From Exiguobacterium sp. s48 (GTDB lineage Bacteria; Bacillota; Bacilli; Exiguobacteriales; Exiguobacteriaceae): a stretch of 64,000 nt of DNA. The notes beneath the pieces are model-generated. The model had not been told where the DNA came from. It did no database searches and saw only the letters and a program-made list of their open reading frames with translations. Every line of letters starts with the position of its first letter. Within the stretch, counting starts at the first letter, position 1. The translations under genes were made by a program, and so were the position numbers. The stretch spans positions 806,001-870,000 of the forward strand of contig NZ_JACSKC010000001.1 of assembly GCF_018617395.1 (NCBI RefSeq). The letters are read 5' to 3'. Below, piece after piece: positions 16,562-25,254 of the stretch.

Positions 16562-17258
16562 TTCTTGACCACTCGACGTCATTGACGAAAATGGCATCGA
16601 CTTGTAACGCTCGGCAACGCTCGAGTTGAGCATCCGTCTTAATCGTATAGGGTCTGACAGGTACACCATTCTGTTGCAACCATTTGATTTCAGCATCCGT
16701 GATGCGGTCGATGTGAGGATGGACCCCATCGGCACCGACTGCTCTCAGATAGCCGACCATGTCAAAGAGTGGTTGTGCAATCAAGATGGCCGCTTCGATT
16801 TCTGGTCGCATCCTCTTTAAACGATGAATGGTCTCATGATTGAATGAGGAAAACAAAATGCGAGACGGTTCAATCCCACTTGCATCGATGGCATTGATGA
16901 TCTTTGTTTCGATTCCCTCATACCGAAGGACATCCGTCTTCACTTCAAGGTTCAATAGAACCGATTTGTCTTGGACAAGCTTCAATAAATCTTGAAGTGT
17001 CGGGATTTTATCCTCACGACCATGACGGATTCCCGCATTGAATGCTCTCAATTCATCAATGGTACAGGCGGAAACTAGACCGTTTCCATCTGTCGTTCGA
17101 TTTAACGTTTCATCATGAATGAGAATGAGTTCGCCATCTTTCGTCATATGCACATCCGTCTCAATCCCATCTGCGCCTGCCTCAAGTGCGAGGTTGAAGG
17201 CAGACATCGTATTTTCCGGGAGGTGTGCCATCACGCCTCGGTGTGCGAATCGCTTCAT
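16551..17258 (-). CDS. Glycerophosphodiester phosphodiesterase
   Basis: Short cytosolic GDPD (UgpQ type) of 235 residues that hydrolyses glycerophosphodiesters to glycerol-3-phosphate and an alcohol. Catalytic motifs: AHRGVMAHLPENT (His and Glu of HRG-N-PENT), GADGIETDVHMTKDGELILIHDETLNRTTDG. TIM-barrel strands continue to WLQQNGVPVRPYTIKTD. No signal peptide. ATG overlaps the M32 peptidase stop as ATGA, so they are co-translated. Confidence 0.9.
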   Translation of the reverse strand: MKRFAHRGVMAHLPENTMSAFNLALEAGADGIETDVHMTKDGELILIHDETLNRTTDGNGLVSACTIDELRAFNAGIRHGREDKIPTLQDLLKLVQDKSVLLNLEVKTDVLRYEGIETKIINAIDASGIEPSRILFSSFNHETIHRLKRMRPEIEAAILIAQPLFDMVGYLRAVGADGVHPHIDRITDAEIKWLQQNGVPVRPYTIKTDAQLERCRALQVDAIFVNDVEWSRKTL

Positions 17259-18727
17259 TTGGAGACGGTCTGATATTTCTTCGTCAAATAGCGAAGAAGA
17301 GGCTGTACTGAGATTTCTTGACCTGTCACTTTATGAATGAGTTCGTTCGGTGTGAGACGCTTCCCGTATTGATGGACATGTTCTTGCAACCAAGCTTTGA
17401 CTGGTTCGATTTCACCGTCTTGAATCAACGTTTCAAACTCAGGGAGATCCGCTTTTAACGTCTCCGTCAATTGAGCCGCATAAATCAAACCGAGCGCATA
17501 GCTTGGGAAGTATCCGAATGATCCACCTGCCCAGTGCACATCTTGAAGAACTCCTTTGGCATTCGACGGAACATCGAGCCCGAGATATTCCTTATACTTT
17601 TCATTCCACGCGGCCGGAAGCTCATCGACGGATAGCGTCCCTTGAATGAGTGCCTTTTCAAGTTCGTAGCGGATGATGATATGGAGACTGTAAGTCAATT
17701 CGTCCGCCTCGATCCGAATGAGGGACGGCTTAGCTTCATTCACCCCACGGTAGAAAGTATCAAAGCTGATGTCCTCGTATGCTGGATGCAACTGTTGAAG
17801 TTGCGGATAGACGCGACGTAGGAACGCTTCACTTCGTCCGATGAAGTTCTCAAAGAAGAGCGATTGCGATTCATGGATTCCCATCGATGCTCCTCCTCCA
17901 AGTCCGAGTTCATCGAGCATCGGGTCAATTTGTTGCTCATAGGTCGCATGTCCGGCTTCGTGCATCGTACCAAACAGAGCATTTCGGAAATCTGCTTCGT
18001 CATATTTCGTCGTAATTCGGACATCGCGTCGGTTGATTGTAATCTCAAACGGGTGCACGGTCGCATCCAATCGACCACGTGACAAGTCATAAGCGACGAC
18101 GTTCATCCAGTCGTGACAAATTTTTTCTTGGACGTCCGCAGGCATCGACCAATCCATGGATAGCGATTCTTTCGGAAGCTGTTGAATCAATGGCACCAGT
18201 TCATCTCGGAGTGAGGCGAACAATTCATCTAACAGTTCGACCGTCATGCCGGGTTCGAAATCATAAAGGAGTGCGTCGTACGGATGCTTCTCATAACCGA
18301 AATATTCCGCAAATGTTTGCTGGAAACCGATGATTTTCTTTAAGTACGGAGCGAACATGTCCCAATCGTCCTGTTCCTTCGCTTTTTCCCATGCTGTTTC
18401 CGCCTCGGACACAAGTGTCACATAGGCTTGATACTCGTCATGTGGGATTTTGGCGTTACGCTCGTATTGCGTCTTTGCGACAGCAAGTGAACGTGCTTCA
18501 ACATCAGAGAGCCCCTCCTCATCTGACATGCGCTCGAGCAGTGAGGCAAATGATTCACTTGTTTGCCGTTTGAACGCCTCGGTCGACAAATAACCAATCG
18601 TCTCCGCACGTAAAGGTGCCGATTGTTCCGGCATCTGAGTGCGCATATCCCAATATAAGAGAGAGATTGCTTCATCAAAAGCGCGTAGTTGTTTAAAATG
18701 TTCTCGCCATTCTTTCGTTATTTCCAT
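17255..18727 (-). CDS. Carboxypeptidase M32 (thermostable carboxypeptidase Taq family)
   Basis: Metallocarboxypeptidase of 490 residues, family length about 500. Zinc motif HEAGH at 256-260, DxRIT-type segment DVRITTKYDE before it, and the downstream ESQSLFFENFIGRS and GVNEAKPSLIRIEADELTYSLHI motifs of M32. It removes C-terminal residues from peptides in the cytoplasm. First gene in a unit with the glycerophosphodiesterase; no functional link is obvious. Confidence 0.92.
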   Translation of the reverse strand: MEITKEWREHFKQLRAFDEAISLLYWDMRTQMPEQSAPLRAETIGYLSTEAFKRQTSESFASLLERMSDEEGLSDVEARSLAVAKTQYERNAKIPHDEYQAYVTLVSEAETAWEKAKEQDDWDMFAPYLKKIIGFQQTFAEYFGYEKHPYDALLYDFEPGMTVELLDELFASLRDELVPLIQQLPKESLSMDWSMPADVQEKICHDWMNVVAYDLSRGRLDATVHPFEITINRRDVRITTKYDEADFRNALFGTMHEAGHATYEQQIDPMLDELGLGGGASMGIHESQSLFFENFIGRSEAFLRRVYPQLQQLHPAYEDISFDTFYRGVNEAKPSLIRIEADELTYSLHIIIRYELEKALIQGTLSVDELPAAWNEKYKEYLGLDVPSNAKGVLQDVHWAGGSFGYFPSYALGLIYAAQLTETLKADLPEFETLIQDGEIEPVKAWLQEHVHQYGKRLTPNELIHKVTGQEISVQPLLRYLTKKYQTVSK

Positions 18728-18799
18728 TTCAAGTCACCCCTATATGTCATATTTTCTCTTTCTATTTCATTATAGCTGTCAACCTTTACCGACACCAGG

Positions 18800-20332
18800 T
18801 TACAAATCTCCACGCTTGTTGTAGGTAAGTGGTTTTGTGGCAGGACCCTCTAAAACGTCCCCTTTCGCATCAAAGCGAGATCCATGGCATGGACAATCCC
18901 ATGACCGTTCGGCATTGTTCCATTTCACTGTACAGCCGAGATGTGTACAGGTCAGGTTGACCACATGACACTGGTTATCGAGGTCTCGATATACACCCCT
19001 GGTCTTCCCATCAACTTGCACGATCCCCCCCTCATCTAGCTGAAGCTCTTGAACATCTCTTCGTTCAAGCACCCGATCGACTGTCCCTTTTGTGAACTGA
19101 GTGACCGTATCTAAGTTTGTCTTAAAGAATGCGCCAATATCAGCAGGTTTTACCGATTGACGGAGTGGAGACATCACTTCAATGAATCGATTCGGCCGAC
19201 CTGTTAATTGGTCGGCGAGTAAAATCCCGGCAGCGATTCCGTTTGTCATCCCCCACTTCGAAAACCCTGATGCTACAAAGAGATCTCGTTCTCGCTTAAA
19301 CATTTGTCCCACATATGGAAGTTTGTCTAGCGTCATGAGATCTTGGGACGACCATCGATAGGATGCTCGATTCGTCCCGAAATATGACTGGGCGTCATTC
19401 TCCAATCGATCATATCGCAGACGCGTGTCAGTAACTTGTCCCGCAGGATGACCCTCGCCACCGACAAGTAGATAATTCGTTCCCTCTTCCTCGTAGGATC
19501 GAAACGAGCGGCTATTCTGTCCGACCTCTAAATACATCCCTTTCAGCGGAGGAAGATTCGTTTCACAGGCAACGATATACGAACGCTCAACAGAAAACTT
19601 TGACACATATAGACCGCGCAAGTCATTGAACGGATAGTGGGTCGCAATCACGACCTGATTTGCTTGTACCCTTCTACCGGTAGATGTAGTGACCACCGGA
19701 CGTGGTCCCTGACTCACTTCCGTCGCTCTCGTTCGTTCATAAATTTTTCCTCCATATCGAACAAAACGATTGGCTAATTCACGTAAATACTTTACGGGAT
19801 GGAATTGAGCTTGATTATGGATTACCAGCGCTTGCTCGATTGAGAATGGGAGAGTCGATCTTACTTCTTCCGTGGCGTCACCCCCGTCAATTTTCAATCG
19901 ACGATAGGCATCAAGTTCTTTAGAAAGTTCCTCGTTCGCCTCCCTAGAATAAAGAAACGAATGCTCTGCCGAATAATCACAGTCAAATCCTTCAGCCACT
20001 TGATTATTTAAGTAAGCGAGTGCTTCTAAATTGAACTCGTAATACAAACGGGCGATTGATTCATTGAAATGACGAATCAACTGATGATAGATCGCTCCGT
20101 GTTGAACAGAACATTTTGCCGTCGTATGACCAGTCGTCCCGTGCCCAATCTCTAACGCTTCTAAGAGCGTCACCTGTTTCCCCCGTCGTTGTAGTTCATA
20201 GGCACAGACTAACCCGGCAATCCCTGCCCCGATGACGACGACTTCGGTCGATTCCGAAACGGCGAGCGGCGGGTAAAGATCTCCCGAATCATGTTGTCGC
20301 CAAATCGAGTTCGTGAACGGATAACGGTGCAT
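18800..20332 (-). CDS. FAD-dependent oxidoreductase with C-terminal Rieske domain (YhfW-like)
   Basis: Two-domain protein of 510 residues. N-terminal DAO-type FAD domain: VVVIGAGIAGLVCAYELQRRGKQVTLLEA (GxGxxG, about 33-60) and ASGFSKWGMTNGIAAGILLADQL near 365. C-terminal Rieske [2Fe-2S] domain: CTHLGC and CPCHGSRFDAKGDVLEGPA give the Cys-x-His and Cys-x2-His ligands. ATG at 20332 has GAGGAGAA upstream. Architecture matches B. subtilis YhfW, of unknown substrate. Stands alone. Confidence 0.88.
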   Translation of the reverse strand: MHRYPFTNSIWRQHDSGDLYPPLAVSESTEVVVIGAGIAGLVCAYELQRRGKQVTLLEALEIGHGTTGHTTAKCSVQHGAIYHQLIRHFNESIARLYYEFNLEALAYLNNQVAEGFDCDYSAEHSFLYSREANEELSKELDAYRRLKIDGGDATEEVRSTLPFSIEQALVIHNQAQFHPVKYLRELANRFVRYGGKIYERTRATEVSQGPRPVVTTSTGRRVQANQVVIATHYPFNDLRGLYVSKFSVERSYIVACETNLPPLKGMYLEVGQNSRSFRSYEEEGTNYLLVGGEGHPAGQVTDTRLRYDRLENDAQSYFGTNRASYRWSSQDLMTLDKLPYVGQMFKRERDLFVASGFSKWGMTNGIAAGILLADQLTGRPNRFIEVMSPLRQSVKPADIGAFFKTNLDTVTQFTKGTVDRVLERRDVQELQLDEGGIVQVDGKTRGVYRDLDNQCHVVNLTCTHLGCTVKWNNAERSWDCPCHGSRFDAKGDVLEGPATKPLTYNKRGDL

Positions 20333-20492
20333 GACACATTCTCCTCTCAAAAAGTGGCATCTCTACTCTTATACCCGAAACACAATTCTTTCATCGTCTG
20401 TCAATCATTGACCTAGTTCTTTATTTTAACAGCGAAAAAAGAGAGCGGTTTCTATTATGTTTATCATGTAAAGATAAAAGGAGGGACTTTTC

Positions 20493-21503
20493 TTGACCCG
20501 TAGAAGGAGACATCAAAGAAGAACGTACATCATGCGAAGAATGATTGCAGCGGTCGTGTTGCTTGGAATCCTCGCATTGATCCCGGCATTAGTCGGATTT
20601 AAGCAGGATCAAAAATCATCGACTCCAGCAAAAGCGGCCACCCCTGAAGTTGAACAGATGAAACAAGGTCCGGTCTTTCCGAAAATCGAAATGGGAAGTT
20701 GGTCTCTGAGTGACACTAATTTGATTGCGAACGAGGACATTCCTGTTGGTGCCCTTACCTTCGTCAACGTGACCGAACAGAAAATATTAATCGACAAGAA
20801 TGCAAACGATCGTGTGTTTCCAGCCAGTACTACGAAATTGATGACGGCGCTTCTCGCTTATGAGAAAGCTTCAGAGAAAAACGAGCTCGATCAACCAATC
20901 ATCACCATCAAGAGTTCGACACTTGATATCCCGTGGGACAGTCACATCGCACATCTCGCAATCGGTGATACGCTAACCGTGCGACAAGCGCTTTATGCCA
21001 CACTTCTCGAATCAGGTAACGATGCCGCAAATAGTTTAGCGGAATACACGAGTGACTCAACCGATGATTTCGTGAAATTGATGAACGCACGGGCTGAAGT
21101 ATTAGGTTTGACGGGTACTCATTTTATGAACGCACATGGCTATTCTGATCCGAACCATTACACGACGGCGAACGACATGGCCAAAATCGCATACGCTTTC
21201 AGTACATATCCAGATCTCGTTGAAATTGCGGGGACATATGAATATAAAGCAGAGTTCAAGGACAAAGATGGAAATGGTAAACGTCGATGGTGGTACCACC
21301 TTGGCTCATCAATTAATGAAAGAAGTGTTAATTATTCAAAGTATGTGACCGCCACAAAGACAGGTTATACGGATGAATCCGGATATACGATGGTATTTAT
21401 CATGAATCATCAGGAAGAAACCTATATTCTTGTCACTATGCAAGCAAAATCTGGTCAAACATTCCCGGCCATGCGTCTTGTAGAAGAATATGCATTTCAA
21501 TAA
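20493..21503 (+). CDS. D-alanyl-D-alanine carboxypeptidase (penicillin-binding, S11 family)
   Basis: Low-molecular-weight PBP of 336 residues with an N-terminal membrane anchor (about 17-34) after a very basic start. Catalytic motifs: Ser112-x-x-Lys115 in PASTTKLMTALL, SGN at 174-176 (LESGNDAAN) and KTG at 289-291 (ATKTGYTDESG). Trims the terminal D-Ala of peptidoglycan stem peptides. TTG start with AAAGGAGGG eight bases upstream. The C-terminal PBP5 domain is absent, so it is the short type. Confidence 0.9.
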   Translation: MTRRRRHQRRTYIMRRMIAAVVLLGILALIPALVGFKQDQKSSTPAKAATPEVEQMKQGPVFPKIEMGSWSLSDTNLIANEDIPVGALTFVNVTEQKILIDKNANDRVFPASTTKLMTALLAYEKASEKNELDQPIITIKSSTLDIPWDSHIAHLAIGDTLTVRQALYATLLESGNDAANSLAEYTSDSTDDFVKLMNARAEVLGLTGTHFMNAHGYSDPNHYTTANDMAKIAYAFSTYPDLVEIAGTYEYKAEFKDKDGNGKRRWWYHLGSSINERSVNYSKYVTATKTGYTDESGYTMVFIMNHQEETYILVTMQAKSGQTFPAMRLVEEYAFQ

Positions 21504-21508
21504 TTTAT

Positions 21509-21540
21509 GGAAGAACGTGAAATTCACGTTCTTCCTTTTT
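21509..21540 (+). terminator. Intrinsic terminator
   Basis: GAAGAACGTGAA/TTCACGTTCTTC hairpin and CTTTTT, directly after the carboxypeptidase. Confidence 0.85.
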
Positions 21541-21768
21541 GCTTTTTTTCAGAAAAAAAGCTATGAATGTTACAACCATGTTACACAGGGAAGTCCTCAA
21601 CATTTCAAATATTCAGAATATTTAAACTTTTTATTAAAGGATTTTCACTCTTATCCGTTGATATGATGGGCTTTAGAGCCGTTTTTCTGAAAAGGTGACA
21701 GTTTGCAATCATTTAAAAGGTTCTGTAAGGTAAGTCACAAGTTCGCTTTTTCAACTTTAGTTACTAAC

Positions 21769-21787
21769 TGTGTGATGTCTTCACACA
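21769..21787. promoter_or_regulatory. Perfect inverted repeat upstream of putP
   Basis: TGTGTGA-N5-TCACACA, a 19-base palindromic site 53 bases before the putP start. It looks like a dimeric regulator's operator in the leader or promoter region. The rest of the 336-base gap holds the terminator above, a small GGCT/AGCC hairpin with GTTTTT near 21670-21690, and AT-rich sequence. Confidence 0.4.
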
Positions 21788-21839
21788 ATCGCGGACGAGT
21801 TGATTAAATAGATTTCTTAACTTAATAGGAGGTAATTCA

Positions 21840-23321
21840 ATGCTATGGCAAGAATGGGTATCAATCGCGCTTTATCTCGTGATGATGCTTCTAATCGGAT
21901 ACGTTGCGTATAAACGAACGACCGATTCATCAGATTATATGTTAGGTGGCCGTAAAATGGGGCCAGGAGTTACAGCCATGTCAGCCGGAGCTTCGGATAT
22001 GAGTGGATGGATGTTAATGGGACTACCGGGTGCAATGTATGCAACTGGACTATCAGCAATTTGGTTAGCCGTTGGATTGGTCATCGGAGCTTACTTGAAC
22101 TACTTGTTAGTTGCTCCACGACTTCGCGTCTTCACGGAGATGGCGAACGATTCGATTACGATTCCAGACTTCTTAGAGAATCGGTTCCGAGATCACTCGA
22201 ACTGGCTACGGATCCTATCTGCATCCGTCATCATCATCTTCTTCACGTTCTACACGTCAGCCGGACTTGTATCTGGCGGGAAGTTGTTTGAAAGCTCATT
22301 CGGATTAAACTATCAGACAGGTGTGATCGTTACAATCAGTGTCGTGATCTTGTATACCCTCTTCGGTGGGTTCACGGCAGTAAGTTGGACGGACTTTGCA
22401 CAAGGTGTCATCATGTTCTTGGCACTCGTACTTGTACCACTTGTCGCTTTAACAGATATTGGTGGAGTAGACACTGCTGTCAACTCTGCAACGACAATCA
22501 ACGCTGATTTGTTTGATGTCTTCAAAGGAACGTCAACACTAGGGATTATCGGTCTTCTTGCATGGGGACTCGGTTACTTTGGTCAGCCACACATCATCGT
22601 TCGCTTTATGGCGATTCGTGATGTGAAATCATTGAAAACGGCTCGCCGAATCGGAATGAGTTGGATGACCGTTTCAATCATTGGTGCCGTCATGACAGGG
22701 TTTGTCGGAATCGCGTATTTCCGCGGACAAGGAAATCCACTTGGGGACCCGGAAACAGTCTTCATTCGATTCTCTGAAGTCTTGTTCCACCCGTTTATCA
22801 CTGGATTCTTGTTAGCCGCAATTCTTGCAGCCGTCATGTCTACCGTGTCGTCACAGTTGCTCGTTACGTCATCTGCTTTGACAGAAGACTTCTATCGTAA
22901 GTTCTTCAACAAAGAAGCAAGTGAAAAAACAATGGTACGTGCTGGACGCATCGGTGTCTTGCTCGTCGGATTTGTAGCGACACTTATGTCACTCAACCCG
23001 TCTAGTACAATCTTGACACTCGTTGGTTATGCTTGGGCCGGTTTCGGTTCTGCATTTGGACCAGCCATACTCCTTTCACTTTATTGGAGTAAGATGACAC
23101 GTCAAGGTGCCCTCGCTGGTATCCTCGTCGGTGCGGTTACCGTAATTCTTTGGATTGTGACTGGACTTTCAACCGTCCTTTACGAAATGGTCCCTGGTTT
23201 CTTCTTGAGTATGTTGGCGATTGTACTTGTCAGCAACTTCACTAGCCAGAAAGAACAAAAACGTATCAACCGTGAATTCGGTGAAATGGAAGCTGAATTG
23301 GCAGCTGCTAAGAAAGAATAA
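21840..23321 (+). CDS. putP: Sodium/proline symporter PutP
   Basis: Sodium:solute symporter (SSS family) of 493 residues with about thirteen helices. Family text: SDYMLGGRKMGPGVTAMSAGASDMSGWMLMGLPGA at the N-terminus (proline-type Na+ site residues), GYFGQPHIIVRFMAI (SSS signature region), and MSTVSSQLLVTSSALTEDFYR. Ribosome site AGGAGG. Imports proline for osmoprotection or nutrition. Monocistronic between terminators. Confidence 0.93.
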   Translation: MLWQEWVSIALYLVMMLLIGYVAYKRTTDSSDYMLGGRKMGPGVTAMSAGASDMSGWMLMGLPGAMYATGLSAIWLAVGLVIGAYLNYLLVAPRLRVFTEMANDSITIPDFLENRFRDHSNWLRILSASVIIIFFTFYTSAGLVSGGKLFESSFGLNYQTGVIVTISVVILYTLFGGFTAVSWTDFAQGVIMFLALVLVPLVALTDIGGVDTAVNSATTINADLFDVFKGTSTLGIIGLLAWGLGYFGQPHIIVRFMAIRDVKSLKTARRIGMSWMTVSIIGAVMTGFVGIAYFRGQGNPLGDPETVFIRFSEVLFHPFITGFLLAAILAAVMSTVSSQLLVTSSALTEDFYRKFFNKEASEKTMVRAGRIGVLLVGFVATLMSLNPSSTILTLVGYAWAGFGSAFGPAILLSLYWSKMTRQGALAGILVGAVTVILWIVTGLSTVLYEMVPGFFLSMLAIVLVSNFTSQKEQKRINREFGEMEAELAAAKKE

Positions 23322-23333
23322 TTAGATGCATCA

Positions 23334-23370
23334 AAAAACTCGGTTCCTTTGAAGGGAACCGAGTTTTTTG
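23334..23370. terminator. Bidirectional terminator
   Basis: AAAACTCGGTTCCCTT-type stem: AACTCGGTTCC/GGAACCGAGTT followed by TTTT, between putP and the convergent hypothetical gene. Confidence 0.85.
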
Positions 23371-23373
23371 TAT

Positions 23374-23679
23374 TTACATCGATGCTGCGATTAACCAGAC
23401 ACGAATCACGAATGGCACGAGGACCAATACGAGCATCGCGTTCCGCATCCACTTGTTTCGATTCCAGTAATACGCCATCAATACGAATGGATGAAGGGCG
23501 ACTAATTCGTAAGGGTTGAACCAAAACCATGTGATCACCAAAACAATCAAATAATAGAGTACCGACTTCTCTTTAGTCGATCGATATTCACGCCACATGT
23601 CATATGCACCCTTGAAGAACGCTATGAATGTCGTAATCCAAAATAAAATGACAATGATATTGTCGAATCCACTAAACAA
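23374..23679 (-). CDS. Small hypothetical membrane protein
   Basis: About 101 residues with three hydrophobic segments (near 5-20, 42-68 and 80-98) and an aromatic-rich centre (ITWFWFNPYELVALHPFVLMAYYWNRNKW). TTG at 23679 is favoured since AAAAGG is 11 bases upstream, whereas the GTG at 23691 overlaps that site. It follows the next gene by only a few bases, so the two form an operon. Function unknown. Confidence 0.55.
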   Translation of the reverse strand: MFSGFDNIIVILFWITTFIAFFKGAYDMWREYRSTKEKSVLYYLIVLVITWFWFNPYELVALHPFVLMAYYWNRNKWMRNAMLVLVLVPFVIRVWLIAASM

Positions 23680-23694
23680 CTGTGTAACCACCTT

Positions 23695-24249
23695 TTAGGA
23701 AGCATTTTCTACATAAAAACCGCCCCAATAAATATGACGGTACGTAAACTCTTTTCCACTCTCTACAGTAATCACAATCTCATCTTCCGTCAATACAAGA
23801 ACGTGAACAGGTACCTCTCCTTGACGTAACATCGGACTGAACAGTTGAAATTGTTTATTCAACCACTTCCGTTCCGAAAAATTTTGATAATGATGAAGCG
23901 CGAGCATTGGGTGGACCAAGTATGCTGCACCAATCAATGCAGTGGCGACGGGTGGCGCATTGATTTCCATCAAAAAGGAGAATACGAGAACGAGTGACAA
24001 TACCGCATAGCCGAATTCTATTAACTCCATAAACGAGGCGCGGCTAGCAATGACATATTGAATCACACGAAACATGAGATACAAGATGATACTGACGATC
24101 AAGTACTCAGAGAACGGCGAATGTCGAAACGAGACATCAAGGTAGAACAAGACAGGTAACAACAGAACCCATTTCCAAAGATGTAAGGCGAGGTAAAACA
24201 ATGATTGATCGATGAAACGACGATTGTGAACGAGCCGTTGCATATCCAT
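23695..24249 (-). CDS. Hypothetical membrane protein
   Basis: About 184 residues, with four hydrophobic helices between 20 and 120 and a soluble C-terminal beta-rich tail (VHVLVLTEDEIVITVESGKEFTYRHIYWGGFYVENAS), which looks like a small PH-like or YcxB-like domain facing the cytoplasm. ATG at 24249 has GGAGG eight bases upstream. Operon partner of the small membrane gene downstream. No family recognised. Confidence 0.6.
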   Translation of the reverse strand: MDMQRLVHNRRFIDQSLFYLALHLWKWVLLLPVLFYLDVSFRHSPFSEYLIVSIILYLMFRVIQYVIASRASFMELIEFGYAVLSLVLVFSFLMEINAPPVATALIGAAYLVHPMLALHHYQNFSERKWLNKQFQLFSPMLRQGEVPVHVLVLTEDEIVITVESGKEFTYRHIYWGGFYVENAS

Positions 24250-24329
24250 GTTTCCCACCTCCGCTTAGATGATGTGGACCTTACGTTACCATTCCCTATT
24301 CTTTTAAATGATAACTAGCAATTACACGT

Positions 24330-25154
24330 CTAGCGAAGTTTTTCTTTTCTCTCCATCAAAGTCGCATTTAAAAGTCCTCCTAGCAAAATAACAGTTGCCG
24401 CTAAATAGAACCAAATCAATAAAACGATAAAGGCACCTAATTGTCCATAGAATTGTTCATAGTTTGCAAACTGAGAATAGTAACTGAACACATTCGATAC
24501 GATTAAGATACCCACTGTAGCAAATGCAGCGCCACTCCAACTGTTTTTAAATGTTCCAGATACACTTGGTAACCATTTATAGACGAATACGAAAACGGTG
24601 AATAGGAGGCTCGACCCTACAATCCATCGAAAATAGAACCAGATTTGGGCATAGTCTGTCACGATTTCATCAATGAAAAGCACATATGAAGATAATTCTC
24701 TAAGCGCCGTCTCAATTAATGGTACAAGTAGCGAGAACGGAAGAACGAACATAAGTGCCAATGTAATCGCGATATCTTGGATCAGACCTCTCCAAAAGGC
24801 CTTATTGCGTACAACTCGATATGCATCGTTTAATGCACGGACAAGTGACTGAACTGCCATCGATGAAATCCAAAGCGCCGGTAAGATACTGAATGATGCC
24901 AATTTCAATTTAGAATTATCAAAGATTGCCTCAATGTTCCCCTGTAACAAACGATAGCTTGCTTCTGGCATGATAAGGGACAACGCTTGAATCACGTCCC
25001 CACTTGTAAACGGTAAAAAACCGACAATCCCTAGCACAAACAATAAAAATGGGAACGTCGAAAGAATAAAATAGTAGGCCAACATTGCTGCCTGATCAAA
25101 AAAACGCTCTGTAAAAAATCGCTTGACGATTGTCAAAAATACTTGTTTCATCAT
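24330..25154 (-). CDS. YihY/virulence factor BrkB family membrane protein
   Basis: Polytopic protein of 274 residues of the YihY/BrkB (UPF0761) family: FFDQAAMLAYYFILSTFPFLLFVLG at the start, ISSMAVQSLVRALNDAYRVVRNKAFWRGL in the middle, then LLIWFYLAATVILLGGLLNATL at the end. Once annotated as RNase BN by mistake; true function unknown. The two starting ATGs (MMK) cannot be separated. Confidence 0.85.
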   Translation of the reverse strand: MMKQVFLTIVKRFFTERFFDQAAMLAYYFILSTFPFLLFVLGIVGFLPFTSGDVIQALSLIMPEASYRLLQGNIEAIFDNSKLKLASFSILPALWISSMAVQSLVRALNDAYRVVRNKAFWRGLIQDIAITLALMFVLPFSLLVPLIETALRELSSYVLFIDEIVTDYAQIWFYFRWIVGSSLLFTVFVFVYKWLPSVSGTFKNSWSGAAFATVGILIVSNVFSYYSQFANYEQFYGQLGAFIVLLIWFYLAATVILLGGLLNATLMERKEKLR

Positions 25155-25220
25155 TACTCTCTACTTTCTTATTTTATCTTAAAATACGGTAATTGAAATA
25201 ATATTAGTTTGATGAAGGAT

Positions 25221-25242
25221 GAACTCCTGTTGCCAGGAGCTC
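25221..25242 (-). terminator. Weak terminator-like hairpin
   Basis: GAGCTCCTG/CAGGAGTTC stem with a GCAA loop on the minus strand after the AGCS gene; no good T tract follows. Confidence 0.4.
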
Positions 25243-25254
25243 CCTTCGATCAAC

